Shown: positions 1-12,064 of the stretch, piece after piece
Numbering within the stretch: position 1 is the first letter of the stretch
Layout: each line of letters starts with the position of its first letter
Assembly: GCF_963576615.1 (NCBI RefSeq)
Contig: NC_088715.1
Location: 27,889,463-27,953,462, forward strand
From: Watersipora subatra
Taxonomy: Eukaryota; Bryozoa; Gymnolaemata; Cheilostomatida; Watersiporidae
DNA: 64,000 nucleotides
Direction of reading: 5' to 3'
Made by a program: the position numbers and the translations under genes
The notes under the pieces: model-generated
The model's input: the letters and a program-made list of their open reading frames with translations, nothing else
What the model was told of the DNA's origin: nothing
Databases searched by the model: none

Positions 1-283
1 ACGTCCTGGCAATAACATCACCTCAAACAACAAACCAATCTCAAGTGATAGAAAAATCTCTATACTTTTTCATGAAAACGTTTTAAACTTTACATTAGAA
101 GCATTTAATTTGAAACAAGCCATTTGTGCTTTTGATTTATACTATAGTTTGTATATGTACATGTATCTACTAATAAATAAGTAAATATATGGACTTGTGA
201 CAGTGCTCTGATAACTTGAACGCTCTGATAATTCGAACACTTTTGCTCGGTCCCTTGAAGTTCGAGTTATCCATGTTTGACTG
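1..283 (-). mobile_element. Terminal fragment of a pogo/mariner-type MITE at the window edge
   Basis: The segment is the reverse complement of the first part of the complete element at 21451-22205. It ends with a CAG...-type terminus read inward from 283 and is followed by TA. The same order of internal motifs is seen, including a stretch around positions 1-30 that matches about 21706-21725 of the full copy. The other end lies outside the window. It has no coding capacity and is a non-autonomous DNA transposon relic. Confidence 0.65.
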
Positions 284-333
284 TATATATATATATATCA
301 GCTAATGTCACCTTTTCCTTTGATCAGTTCAAC

Positions 334-845
334 ATGATGTTCTGTGCGGAATGTCCGAAGCGTATCTCCTCACTCTAACAGCTGCGACGGCATGAAAGGG
401 GTCGCGTTAGGAAAATCAAGTGTTCCTCTTATGAGAGAGCGTTTTCACCACCAGGTCAATGTTAGTCCAGCACACCGAAGAAGTGCACCGGCGATCTGTG
501 GCGATACAAACATCACCCATGAAGCCGCTGTGCACAAATAGACCGAAAGGGAAGAGAGCACCTTCTCCGAAGCAGCTGCCAAGTGGACACAGGAGACCGG
601 TGTGGCATCCATCCAACTCGGCTAGGACTTTGGCCACTCCATTATGTGATAAGTAAGTCTCCTCGCGAATCGCCGCCAAGAACCCTCGAGATCCTCTCGG
701 CCTCAATGAACTGGATGTCCTTGGGACGGAAAACATCAAAATAGGATAATTCTCTAGAATTATTCCTCCCACGACCCTTTTCAGAGCCACCACTATTTTC
801 ATAGTGTTTGTTCGTTCGAATATCTCTCTTGATTCTTAAGTTCAC
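334..845 (+). pseudogene. Decayed two-finger C2H2 zinc-finger exon (copy 1)
   Basis: It is the paralog of the open frame at 13378-13746. An ATG pair at 334/337 opens a first C2H2 finger that starts CAEC, but a stop codon falls inside that finger. A one-base insertion then shifts the frame in the second finger, and the second cysteine of that finger reads as tyrosine. The histidine pair of finger two survives in a neighbouring frame (LVQHTEEVH). A basic Ser/Pro-rich stretch (KRAPSPKQLPSGHRRP) follows and is shared with copy 2. An A+T-rich, TATA-like run at 284-298 sits about 40 bases upstream. It looks like a dead host gene copy; partners and function are unknown. Confidence 0.55.
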
Positions 846-2995
846 TACACTGCACCATATGAGTCTATTTGATTATTTGACTTTAGAGATTTGCATTACT
901 CTAAAAGGAATCAATCATTGAGCATTACATCTAAACCCGCGCTACACAATCTGTGGATCGGAAAACAGAAAGAGTACACAGATTATCCTACGATGCAAAA
1001 CATTAATGTGCCAACGACTACTTTAGAGAAATAATTTTGTGGTTCATTAAACTACTTTAAACTAATATCTACTATAATGACACTACGACCATAAGGCCCG
1101 ATTTCGCTATAAAAAATGTTCATTTCAGTTGGTTGTTCTATCAACAATCGTACACGAATAATAAACTATGCTTATTTGTCTATCTCAGATCAGTTCCATC
1201 GACATTGACCAAAAGGATCGAAAATCTTCCTTTCACAGTAAACACCATTTATAAGCTCATTAATAGACTGAATGATAGATACAAAATAATATCTGCAAAA
1301 TTAATACTCTCACAGGACTATCGATATGGGCAGGTTTACAGCCGCCTGTCCGCGACATTTCTTACCTACATGCATGAGGCAAGGTCAAAGCAGATTGCAC
1401 AAATATCTATACAAATTATGTGACTTATTTAGACGTCCCGCACAAAGCACTGAGTAACGAAAATGAACAAGCACTAATGGGCTTGCGCGTATGATTTTGT
1501 AGATAGCATGAGCCAGAGCTGTATAGTTTTGACACGTGTGAAACTTATACGGCTCGGTCATGAGCGTTTTCCATTTTCCATGTTCAAATTTTCAACCTAA
1601 ATAGCACAAGTTATGTTGTAGGAATCACAATTTCGAACCGAAATTTTGAGATAATCTTTCTCAAAAATCAGGTGACTGTAATATAATTATGAGTGCTCAG
1701 TTAGTTTTGATTGAGAATTTCGAGGAGTGTGTAAATTAATTTTTTACGCAAATAGTCTCAAACTAAACTTAAATTGTTTACTGCTACCTTGTATTCAGAA
1801 TACAGTTTCCATTTTATTTGATAATATGCCTGCAAATAAAGGTTTTCTGTTTATTTTTTATTACCAAAATAAAAGATTACCAACTTATTTTGAGAGGATT
1901 GTGAATATGTATTTCTTTGTCATTCGCAAAACGTCTGTGTCGTTAAGTCCTTGTTAGAGTCATGTATTTTTGACGAGCTCATTGTTTGACTAAATAAGGC
2001 AAACAAAATAATATTGGCTCTCGTTATGCTGTCCTGTCGTAAAACTAAACATCGCGATAGATAAAAAGGCCATGAGAGAGAACCTCCATGGAGTAGTCTC
2101 GACTAGAAAAGACACTCCACTTTGTGGAGTGACAAAAAGATGGGGCGGTCGAGCCGTTCCATATAAACTACGATTTATTGGAACAGAGATTAACCAAGAC
2201 CAGGCCGCCGATGGATGCCTTACACCGATATTCATAATCTTTGTGCAAGTGACCAACTTTGACAATTCCATTCGTTGCGTGTTCGTAAAACTAATTTATG
2301 GTCGTTATTTGCTGTCGATATGTTATAGATATTTTTTTCAATTAGTAACTACGTGCTAAAATGTTTTTAAGTATTAATTTTTTGTTTTTGCTTGCACTTT
2401 TTCTCAAGATAAGGTTTTGTATTTATTATTTATTTTCCTGTTGTGTTGCTGTTTCTCGAGAGTACTGCTCTCTATCTGCAAAAAGTAATATTTCACGGAC
2501 TTTTCGTTTGTGTCTAGTTAGTTGTAACATAAACAACCAGAGATATGCAAATATTTTAGTTGATACTTGTTCCAGTGTGATGGTCTCTACTTCCATCTAC
2601 ATTTGGTTTAAGGACTCTATTTTAACTTGAACTTGATTAATGGCTAGATTTCACTCAACAATTTTTTATTGTTGCATCTCCGGAAAACTCGCAAAGTTGC
2701 TTATGCAATACATAAATGTATAGGTAAATATAGTTTGGTGGCCACAGGGCATTTTCATGTCAACAGGTTGCAAAAGATGGGGTCTATGGTAGCTTAACCC
2801 TTTTAGCATAATTCTAACCTAGTCATTATTAATGTAGTCTCCTACAGATATTATAGTTGATAAGCTAAGAGTAAGAGTAATAGGCCTATAAATGGTGAGT
2901 AGTAATATAGTAGTAGATTTCTTACGCGCTGTACCGCCATCAGTTGAATCAGTTAACCAGAGCCGTAGACCTATATTTACGTCATGTTGTAGTAC

Positions 2996-3014
2996 GGGGG
3001 GGGGGGGGGGGGGG
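2996..3014 (+). repeat. Homopolymer G run (about 19 G)
   Basis: An uninterrupted run of guanines is followed by TGTT and six more G. It could form a quadruplex and is prone to length error. The matching place in the other duplication copy (about 16320) has no G run, so it arose after the duplication. Confidence 0.8.
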
Positions 3015-3235
3015 TGTTGGGGGGTATTAAATTACCCTGATAGAATAAGGTTTGTAGTCCGTGTCCGGTCTCGCTCAGATATTCATCAGCGTTGGATGTA
3101 ACACTCGAAAACTTTAACAAACTATTTATACTGATTTGCAAAGCTAGCTATCATGGATTGTATAATTCACTATAATTAAATACCACATTCTAATAAGCCT
3201 TACTAATAGCAAAAACCAACAATCGAGCATTTTCC

Positions 3236-4270
3236 CAACTAGGTGACTGAGACAAGTGGGTGACTTAGAATTTGCAAACCAAAGATTTCATCTGCCTGTC
3301 CGCAAGCTAAAGGTTGAATGTTGAATGATTTCTAACTGGAATGAGTCAAAAGGGGAAAAGTAATTGGAAGCATGATGTGCAGCTACTACTGTATTCAAGC
3401 AAAGACAATCTCAAAATAAGAAACCACACCTGGAGGAGAAACTACAAAAACCGTGACTCATTAGCGCAAGATCAAATGGAAAAAGATACATATAAACAAA
3501 TACCAAAAAAATACTTGGGAGCAAAACAAAAAATTTCCGCAGCTCTGATGACAAGGAGCAGATTAGAGCTTCTGACAACTTCATGGTTATCAAACTTATT
3601 TAAAAATGCTATGGTACAAATAAAACACTTTTAATTGCTATATTTACTGTTTTATTTCACACAAACATCTTGATGATGCAAGCTGGAAGCAGGAGCCAAT
3701 TACATGTACAATAGTCGGCGAAGGGCGAATCAGAGGGACTTTCAACTATTGAAAATAATAAACAATGAGGCTTGCAGAGCCTGCAGTCACTGCCTCAGTC
3801 ATGAGTTGAGAGCTAGCAAAATAATGGTTTACTTAAAGCACATCAATTACATAATTTTTTTATCATATAATTCAATACATCAGAGTTTTGGCTTACGAAT
3901 GAGCCATTGTTTGACAAGGTGAAACAGACGTTGGTTGGTGTTTATAGGATTTCCCTAGAGCTCTATCGCAGAAATGTTTAATGGTATAGACTCAAAAATT
4001 GTGATGTCACAATTTTCATATGCGGTGTTGTGTGCTCTTACCGCTTATTTTATTGCTTACCGCTTATAATTATCAACTACGATAATTACGCCTTTGTTCA
4101 GGCGAAGGTAGGACAACTCCAGAGAGCCAAAGAAGGTGACAAAGGAATCAGTGTTATTTGTTCGCCAGTACAGATTATTTCTATGATAAATAACTCAGAT
4201 TCCAAGCGCCATACTATGTTTTCCCGATGATATTATGCACTAACTCTCTCATTTTATTGTGATGTTGAGG
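3236..4270. other. Gene-free stretch between the duplicated block and the P-type element
   Basis: A 97-codon open frame at 3341-3634 is Lys/Asn/Gln-rich and resembles no family I know. It is followed by TTTTAATTGC and A+T-rich DNA and has no splice or promoter context. I see nothing else supportable here. Confidence 0.4.
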
Positions 4271-4789
4271 GTCGCGACCATAGACCTATTAACTATACTA
4301 GACTGGGCAATCCAATGCATCACGGCTCAGCATTGTGTCCCACTTAAATAGCCACATTCTTCACGACGTAACGTCAACGCTTTGTTCACTTGCAGCTGGT
4401 CAGGCAAGTGAGTCATCATTGTTTACATTGAAAGAATGGCTGAGACAGCTTTGTTGCTACATGTAATTTGACATAACTACTAAAGTACACAAGATATTGG
4501 TTTAAAATTTTAGATGCAAAGCTTATACACTATGTTTTTCCTACCCTGCAAATTTGTAAACATAAAGTTGAATATTTCATATGTAAAGTGCCAGTAAAAA
4601 TGTATATATCTATTCAAAAATATTGCAAAATTATCAATGTTGCCCTATGCTATGGGCTAACATGTCAGATAGCTAGGTGCACAAACTGATTTCAAATGCA
4701 TACCCACTGGTAAATGGTACACTGATTGCAGTCTGCCATGAATATAAATGTTGGGTCTTAGGTGTTATGCAAACAGCATCAGAAAATAG
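4271..4789 (+). repeat. Left terminal inverted repeat of the P-type element
   Basis: It pairs with 6558-7063 in inverse orientation. The inner end is at a GATGCTGTTTGC-type junction shared by both arms. The short frame reading outward here (4677-4901) is only TIR sequence, not a gene. Confidence 0.8.
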
Positions 4790-4857
4790 GTCTATGTTCA
4801 CTTTGTTCCTTTGTTCACTTTGCCTAGTCCAGGCCATATTTTTAAGTAGGAAGCCAT

Positions 4858-6409
4858 GGAGAGTGGAGCAACTACCAGCACTGGAAATGATTCAAAGGTA
4901 AATTTTACTTAAATTGTTTTCAAGGGTGGTTGTAAGAGGTACCTAGATATGAAGAGCAAGAAATCTTGCGGATTTTTTCGAGATATGCATACAAATAATA
5001 GTTATTCCAAAATGTTTTCCTAAAGTTCATTGCTGGCACTAATATTTGAAAAGTTGCTTCGCACAAAGAAGTGCCAACCGCAAAGTAGACAAAGTGTTTC
5101 CCATTTCATGAAGTTTTTCATGACCATGGTAGGTGGACATGGGCTAGTAAATGAGTATGGTGATGGCTGCCATACTAGAACCTACTGCTGTACTAAGGGT
5201 ATTTGATTTTCCGCGAAAATATTACAACCGACTCAACCAAAGCATAGACGACTGTTATGCCGACCAACACTATCTAAATCATCTCCACCAGATCGCAATG
5301 AGCCAGTCCTGGAACCTTCACTTTGCTATGAAGAGCCAACAGCCGCCAAGCAATCTGAAGAGATCATTCCCGACCCTCTACATAAGCGTACCTCATACCT
5401 TGGAATAGGGAATTAAATTTTTCAAACATTTCGCGAGGCCAAGTATTTACCTCTGTACAAGCTTAGACAAGAGCATATAGAAAGACTGTCCTCAAAGATT
5501 CGGGCCAAGGGAGGTTTCAACAATAATCCAGATGTCTGTAGCTTCAAATCTGTACTGAGAGCTCGACTAGTGAAAACAGACATCACACCAAGCACGAGTG
5601 CTAACTGTCCTGATTGTGATAGCTCAGATGGCTCCTGCTCCCTACTTCCCTCATCTAAACGAAGAAAAATTCTTGTAGAAAGTGACGATGACTTCCATGA
5701 TTATTTGGAATCAAGCGAACGGCTGGAAATCAATCTGTCAAAATCTGTCTCGGACATAGTGGAGTACATCGGTAGGTAACTACAACCAATTCCTCCAAAT
5801 TTTCTACAAAACAAGAGATCTGGCACACATTGCAGCCTTGCTGCATGTGCTAAACTGCATGACTGCCCATATTGTGGTACATGATTTATGTATGTACATG
5901 TATTTTGGTATTAGCTACTTTCACTTATTGTTAGTGTATAGAACAGATATACAGGTAGCAAAGTGGCTTGAAATAATACTGCAGCGGATCAGTGAGTTGT
6001 AGGTAAATTTATTTTACGGTTGATACATATACTTTTTATAATAATATTAACATATAATATTTATTTAGCAGGTTATGTGGTACGGAGCTTAAAACTCAAC
6101 TGCAATGACTGCACCAGCTTTATAGCCTCCTGTCCAGGTTTACGCACCAGGGATGATGCGATACTAATCAGTGTAAAAGATAGAGGTGGTCTGTTTACAC
6201 CTCATCCTGTCATCACAAAGATATGTCTAGGCTCAGAACAGATTATACGGCAGTGTGTCGACAAGGAATCACTGCAGACATACACAAGCTTGTGGTCACT
6301 AAGACTCTTTTATTGGTTTTACAAAGCAATTTGCATCAGGAATTTCCATGCTCAAGTCACAGTGCAGCCAGCGTTAGTTAAAACTATCACATCCAGATGT
6401 CAGAATTAG
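4858..6409 (+). pseudogene. Remnant exons of a P-type transposase
   Basis: Three pieces can be read. The first is a short ATG-led stretch at 4858-4899 ending at a GTAAAT donor. The second is an open piece, roughly 5431-5771, carrying YKLRQEHIERLSSKIRAKGG and then FNNNP, the conserved P-element/THAP9 region. The third is an exon at 6072-6409. The last two join across a canonical intron (donor at 5772 GTAGGT, acceptor at 6071 CAG) to give EYIGYVVRSL, as in the family C-terminus, then CNDCTSF and KDRGGLFTP. A stop lies upstream of the second piece, and the frame at 5151-5405 is not recognisable. It is read here as an internally deleted, non-functional transposase. Confidence 0.65.
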
Positions 6410-6557
6410 AATTCACCACGAGGCTACAAAGGTAGCAGCTAACAAAAGTAATCTTAGATCAAAGCTCAGCCGAATGGTCGTCTTTAGTCATGTGTAGCCT
6501 GTCACAATAATTATGTCTAGAAAAGTGTACCATTTGTCGTTTGTTTTCTACGATTTT

Positions 6558-7063
6558 TTTGATGCTGTTTGCATAACACCTAAGACTCAACATTTATGTT
6601 CATGGCAGACTGCAATCAGTGTACCATTTACCAGTGTGTATGCATTTGAAATCTGTTTGTACATCTAGCTATCTGACATATGTTAGCCCATAGCATAGGG
6701 CAACATTGATAATTTTGCAATATTTTTTGAATAGGTCAATATACATTTTTACTGGCACTTTACATATGAAATATTCAACTTTATGTTTACAAATTTGCAG
6801 GGTAAAAAAAGCATAGTGCATAAGCTTTGCATCTAAAATTTTAAACCAATATCTTGTGTACTCTAGTAGTTATGTCAAATTACATGTAGCAACAAAGCTG
6901 TCTCAGCCATTCTTTCAATGTAAACAATGATGACTCACTTGCCTGACCAGCTGCAAGTGAACAAAGCGTTGACGTTACGTCGTGAGGAATGTGGCTATTT
7001 ATGTAGGACACCGTGGCTTCGCATTGCCCAGTCTAGTATAGTTAATAGGTCTATGGTCGCGAC
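6558..7063 (-). repeat. Right terminal inverted repeat of the P-type element
   Basis: It is the inverse partner of 4271-4789, with the same GGTCGCGAC tip. The arms differ at scattered positions, including short indels, so the insertion is old. Confidence 0.8.
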
Positions 7064-8685
7064 TGAGACTAATTAATTTCAAGCATTGTGTGATCTCGCG
7101 AAAGTGCGATTGACATGTAGTCCTAGGGCCACGCAACCCAACTGCAGGTCTCAATTTAATCGATGTGATTTCATTACCTTTATCAAAGACAGTATATTTA
7201 TTGAAGCATTATTAATTAACCCAAAACATGTGTTTGTATTGGTCGGGCGCGTTAGCATGATCCCAGGGCATTGTTGATTATCTAAAATCCTAGTTTATTA
7301 TTAGCGCTCTATGAGTTTAACGGCGCCGATTTTCACAGAAAAGCGCACCCTTAATGGTAGCGAAAGGGATCGTATACCTAAGGCTAAATAATAATTGTGA
7401 CATCCCATTGTGGGAACCGCAACCAAGAGTTTTTTTATTGCAGGACATACTTTTGACACTCTGTTTTTCATAGTTCCATTATTCTTTGTGTATTGAATAT
7501 ATGCCTATTCAAAAGCCAAGACTCTGATGTATTGAACTATATAATACGGGTGTTATCCAAAGAAAAAAAATAAATAAATATGCTACCTTTCTAGACAAAA
7601 AACAAACCCCGTCTACCAATCATTAACAATTGAAAAAGCAAACCATTTAAATAACTTGCCACGTATGGAGAGTTCATTGACAAGTGACGTTCACGAGTAG
7701 GTGCCTAACTACTGACAAGAACATGTAAAAAACCAACTATACATTAATTGGATTTACATTAGAGCGTAACAAAATGACTTCTGACTTTCATAGCCAGACA
7801 ATGAAGTCTTAAGATATGGAAGCAAATCTGAAAACAAATTGATACATGTAGATAATGCTACTGACCAGGTGAAACGAATGTCCAATAAGAACATAAAAGG
7901 CGCAAAACAAAATTAATATACTTCAACTATACGGACATATTTTGGTGGCCGAATGAGTCAAATAGACAGACAAAAACTAGCATAGTAGCAATACCAATTT
8001 CATGTCAGGTGATTTTCAAGTATAATTGAGCAGAAATTAAATTCTTCAGTTGCGTTTTGAAAGCTTCCGCTTTTTACTCAAGCAAATACTGACTAGAAAT
8101 TTATAACTTGACAAAATAATTGACAAAACGGCACATGAGCAGACGATACTTATGCTATACCAGTACAATAAAAATGCAGTTCAAAAAATTGCTATCCTAA
8201 TTAATAACTATTAAATTAATTATGCATGACTCTTGTTATAACAATTTTTTAAGGTGTTGTTTCTTTTCTAGCTTATTCTGAATGATTTTTGTGGTCTGAC
8301 CAACTGATTGACTGACTCATTTGTTTTACAGGCTGCAAAGATTTCACTACTTAACATATAGCAGTAACAAAGGTGGTAGGTTGTTGACATGAAAGTCTTT
8401 TTTATTTATGATAAGGTTATTTTTAAATGATCAGGATTCGACTTGTTTTTAATTGTTTGTTATATTTTCAGAAAGCTTGCAATTTTAGCTGGAATATTTA
8501 ATAATTAAAAGTTATCAACATCCTGTTTACAATTTATTTAAAGATGTTATACATATTGACAGTAAGTAACATGGGCCCTAGAGACGAATTTCATGGTGTA
8601 GTAGAGACAACTCTGATCTTTGGCCTCCCTAAATTATTTTCTTCGATACCTGTTTGCTGGCCTCTTGTATTAAGCAAGAACCAAC
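7064..8685. other. Gene-free A+T-rich DNA
   Basis: Only short, unsupported open frames are present. A possible spliced segment near 8332-8378 (after TTTTACAG) has stops and no homology I can name. Confidence 0.4.
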
Positions 8686-8960
8686 AAAGTGTATTAGACA
8701 AGTGTATTAAAAGGTTTTCTACCGTACAATCCACTGAAACCAAAAAGGCGGGACCTGAAACCAACTCACTTGTGCTCGACTGGAAAAAATTAAGTGGGTT
8801 GAAGCCAAAGCTTCTACTGCACAACCTGCTGAAACCAACAAGAGAAAAAGCTAAGAGCCAAAACTAACCCACATCTGCCTTGTTGAAACCCACAGCGTTT
8901 GCTCAACATAATGTTTCTTAGTTTCTTACAATCTGCCAAAACCAGCAAGGGGGAGCTGAT
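8686..8960. repeat. Diverged minisatellite related to the array at 12065-12620
   Basis: Repeated CTGAAACCAAC-like and AACCAACTC-like words occur at irregular spacing, with the same order of words as in the 12-kb array (for example ACTCACTTGTGCTC). It has many more mismatches and is an older relative or founder of that array. The open frames on both strands here come from the repeat. Confidence 0.6.
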
Positions 8961-9537
8961 ACCAACTCAGTTCTCCTCTGTTAAAGATGGTAATATTTTA
9001 CTTTTGTATTGCCTAATTATATGCTTGTATATTAATACATATATTAATACGTAGAAGTATTCACTAATTGGGACAAAATATCAATCTAGCAAAATTTAGG
9101 TGAACTTTAGTATAACTGGGTGAACTCTTAATTCAAACTAAGTAAAACTCACAATAAACTGCCAGGCTTGTCAGTACACTTTTTTCTTGGTTTCTTTTCA
9201 TGCAATGAACTACAGAGTACATTCTACAAACAGACTGGATGTGCTTTTCATAGCATTAAGACCGCTTTGATTATATGTTATTCAAACTATTTTTAAAAGA
9301 AACATCAAAGAACTTATATCATTATATTTTCAGTGAAGAGCCCTGTAAATGAAATGTTAAGCAATGAAAACGAAGAATGGTTTATCTGTTATTAAATTGT
9401 TCAGTTTCAATTTCAAAATATGAAACTATGCAGTGCTGATATGTCAGTCACTTGTCTCCTACCAACAGACTTGATCATACCCAGAAGCTTACGCCATTGT
9501 ATTAAGTTTTGAATCATAGACTTTCATTCATTTACAG

Positions 9538-9709
9538 AATAAAAGAACAATTGTACAGCCTGTAGAGCAAGGCACCGAGGTAATTGCTGAAAAGCTCATT
9601 TCGAAGTCCCCAGAGAATTCATGTTCTATATCAAACACAAGTCTGGAACTAGAAGGCATTATAGATGCCGATTATAATGACCTTCTGCTGGAATGTATGA
9701 TGGTAGAAG
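9538..9709 (+). CDS. Duplicated small exon A (candidate alternative exon)
   Basis: The exon is 172 nt, preceded by TTTACAG and followed by GTAACT. It is open in one frame only (57 codons plus one base), starting NKRTIVQPVE and ending with the conserved core LLLECMMVE. It shares sequence with four other copies in the window. If the donor is not used, an in-frame stop follows two codons later, so a terminal-exon reading is also possible. An AATAAA lies downstream in most copies. The product is not recognised; the core is acidic and the start basic. Its gene partners may include the upstream C2H2 exon, but that is inference from shared duplication only. Confidence 0.45.
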
Positions 9710-9872
9710 GTAACTAGCTGAAACTGTATTTGTTAACTCATTGTGTTAATTCCCACTGTATAGATAAATTTAATACTGTCAGCAATTAACAAGGAAAGTT
9801 AAGAGCGTCACAAATTTAAACATGAAAAGTGTGACTTTACAAAAGGTACATGAGACTTACATTTATTTACAG

Positions 9873-10032
9873 AATAAAAGGACAATTGTAGAGCCAGGCA
9901 TCGAAGTAATGGCTGAGGATCTCACCTCGAAGTTCCCAAAGGTTTCGACATCAAACATAAATCTCGAGCTAGAAGGCATTGTAGATGCAAATTACGATGA
10001 CCTTCTACTTGAATGTATGATGGTTGAAGAAG
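9873..10032 (+). CDS. Duplicated small exon B (candidate alternative exon)
   Basis: The exon is 160 nt, between TTTACAG and GTAACT. It reads 53 codons plus one base, starting NKRTIVEPGIEV and ending LLLECMMVEE. The phase is 0 at the start and 1 at the end, as in copies A, C and D. The upstream intron shares about 150 bases with that of copy C, so B and C arose from a local tandem duplication. Splicing B directly to C would produce a stop at the join (G + AATAA). Confidence 0.45.
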
Positions 10033-10196
10033 GTAACTAACTGAAACTGTATTTGTTAACTCATTGTGTCAATTCACAGTGTATAAATAAATTTGATATT
10101 GTCAGTAATTGACAAGGAAAGTTTAGAGCGTCACAAAGTTGAACATGCAAAGTGTGAGTTTACAAAAAGGTACATGAGACTTACATTTATTTACAG

Positions 10197-10362
10197 AATA
10201 AAAGGACAATTGTAGAGTCAGGCATCGAGGTAATGGCTGAGGAGCTCACCACGAAGTCCCGAGCTTTGTCACGTTCCATATCAAATACAAGTATGGAGCT
10301 AGAAGGCATTATAGATGCCAACTATAATGACCTTCTGCTTGAATGTATGCTGGTGGAAGAGG
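10197..10362 (+). CDS. Duplicated small exon C (candidate alternative exon)
   Basis: The exon is 166 nt, after TTTACAG and before GTAACG, with 55 codons plus one base. It starts NKRTIVESGIEV, has the core MELEGIIDANYNDLLLECM and ends VEEG if read on. Length differences from A and B are multiples of three and fall in the middle of the exon, which supports past coding selection. Here the frame stays open for about 26 more codons past the donor, unlike the other copies. Confidence 0.45.
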
Positions 10363-10659
10363 GTAACGAACTAAAACTGTATTTGTTAACTTATTGTGTT
10401 AATTCACACTGTATAAATAAATTGAATGTCAGTAATTGACAAGGAAAGTTTAGAGCGTCCCAAATTTGAACAAGAAAAGTGTAACTTTACAAAAGGTACA
10501 CTGCGAAAGTCTATTGAAACTAATTGTGACAGTGTTATTAGAATGAAATATAGTTAATCATCAACAGAGTTAAGATGGTAATATTTTACCTTTTTATTGT
10601 CTGATTATATTTATATTTCTCAAAGTAAGTCTGTCTTCTGTATGTATATATGTGGATAT

Positions 10660-10790
10660 GTTGGTACGCATTCCCGCTATAGATCTTAAAATCTCGAAAT
10701 AAAGATTCCGTACCAATAAAATTTCGATCTCGGACCCTGCCATTCACCATTGCGACGCGCTATCTACTAGACAACGAAAATTGAATTGCC
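10660..10790 (-). mobile_element. Probable tRNA-derived SINE fragment
   Basis: Read on the minus strand it has a GTAGATAGCGCG A-box-like part and a GGGTCCGAGATCGAA B-box-like part with tRNA-like spacing. The match to tRNA is poor, there is no cloverleaf, and no family assignment is possible. Confidence 0.3.
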
Positions 10791-11209
10791 ACCTTGCCAA
10801 TATAAGCCAGCTAATACATGTATATTATTAGCCAGAGCACTCAAAATAAAATTTCATTGATTATTGAACAGATTTTTCATTCTTGAGCATAAAAAGCAGT
10901 GAATATGTAAACTTGACGTTTTGTACATGAAACAATATGAAATACAACTGCTCATTTTAGAAGTTGTAAGGCATGAAAAAAGAAAAATTTAGACGCTGGC
11001 TGGCAAAGAACTTGAATGGCCTTGCAAAACTATGTTGCTATTGAAACGTCCTGTCATCAAAAAAAATGACGATGCCTTTCTACACCATCATAGCTGTTTC
11101 CCGTTTCATGTTTAGCATATAGTTTAGGATTGTGTGTAGTATATCTTTTAGTTGAACTTGCCTTTGTGAATTCCCATGAAGTTTAAATGTTTCATGAATT
11201 GTTTTGGAG

Positions 11210-11640
11210 TGTGAGTATTATTTTAGTATTACATAGATTACATTCATGAATTTATGTGCATTCATTGTAAGCAAAGCATAAACTTAATTTTAGATAAATT
11301 GAAATCGCAATGTGATTTTTACTTTACTATTAAGTGAATTGAATAGATGTATCTATATAGGTGGTCTCATCATGACATGATTTTGATGCTAGATGAATTT
11401 CATTGCATAGTGGATACTATTTTATTATCAAGTGAATTGCATTTATGAAGTTAGGTGAGTGCAGTATTATCATGAAATGACTTTGATGCCAGATAAGTTG
11501 AACTGCTAAGTGGACCCTATTTTAATTTTTAGTGAATTGTATTTATAACGCTATATGGGTGTAGTGCCATCATGACATAATCTTGATGCTAAATAAGTTG
11601 ACCTGCAGTTAGGTATTATTTTGATATTATATGAATAGTG
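11210..11640 (+). repeat. Degenerate tandem repeat, period about 100 bp, about four units
   Basis: The word GATAAGTTGAACTGC and variants recur near 11291, 11390, 11492 and 11593. Each is preceded by a CATCATGACATGATTTTGATG-like word in the later units. Units are strongly diverged. It lies inside the distal duplicated block and is non-coding. Confidence 0.55.
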
Positions 11641-12064
11641 ATTATTAATCTACGTTAGTGCAATAATCCAGGTTGAATCAGCAGCAATGCTACAATCAGT
11701 AATTAGTCTGTATAGTTAACGTATTTATGTGCAGGGTATTGTTGGTGTTCTTTACATTACCAAATTAGACAGTGTATATTAATGTATTATATTTATGTTC
11801 ACTATTTAAATTGTAAATGCATTCAGTTGTACATTCAAACATAATAGTAAATCATTTTTATTCAGTACATAATGATAAATTTATTGTTCAATCCTTCACA
11901 TATCCATCCAATCAGATGTGATTATCTACAGTTTCATCTAATCACATGGCTGTTCATCAATAGTCCAATTAAATTCTGCAGCTAATATTATGAAACTGCT
12001 GATGAAAACTCGCTAGAGTGGGGTGGCAGCAACCCTCACCTCTAGTCACTGCAGTGTAATAAAC

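Larger units (their letters stand above)
290..3235. repeat. Segmental duplication, copy 1, proximal block
   Basis: This stretch aligns collinearly, in direct orientation, with 13335-16562. The match runs from the zinc-finger exon through about 2.5 kb of non-coding DNA, with many substitutions and small indels, so the duplication is not recent. Only copy 1 has the long G run at 2996-3014, and only copy 2 has an A+T-rich expansion near 14880-15250. Boundaries are by eye, within a few tens of bases. Apart from the zinc-finger exon I see no convincing gene inside it; the short open frames are not shared between the copies. Confidence 0.7.
4271..7063 (+). mobile_element. Deleted P-superfamily (P-element-like) DNA transposon with long TIRs
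   Basis: Two inverted repeats, 4271-4789 and 6558-7063, begin with GTCGCGACCATAGACC and match over about 510 bases with scattered differences. Between them lie plus-strand exon remnants of a P-type transposase. One holds the family motif GGFNNNP (about 5511-5531); another holds a C-terminal domain with a C..C pair and the KDRGGLFTP motif (about 6174-6200). The N-terminal THAP domain and most of the RNase-H-like catalytic core are missing, so the copy cannot supply a full transposase. No 8-bp target duplication is clear at the tips. TIRs this long are unusual for P elements. Confidence 0.75.
9285..11955. repeat. Segmental duplication, copy 1, distal block
   Basis: It matches about 18760-20545 in direct orientation. 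It starts at a TTTTCAGTGAAGAGCC word, runs through the small exons and an A+T-rich stretch around 10840-10985, and ends at CACATATCCATCCAATCAGA. Copy 2 is shorter and partly rearranged: the counterpart of 11060-11230 occurs there at about 20555-20765, after the end word rather than before it. Confidence 0.6.

Noticed and set aside
416-802. Minus-strand frames across both zinc-finger exons (also 13446-13760)
   Set aside because: Antisense shadows of the C2H2 exons; no family signature.
3341-3634. 97-codon plus-strand frame
   Set aside because: Lys/Asn/Gln-rich composition as expected from A-rich DNA, no homolog recognised, no second copy in the duplicated region.
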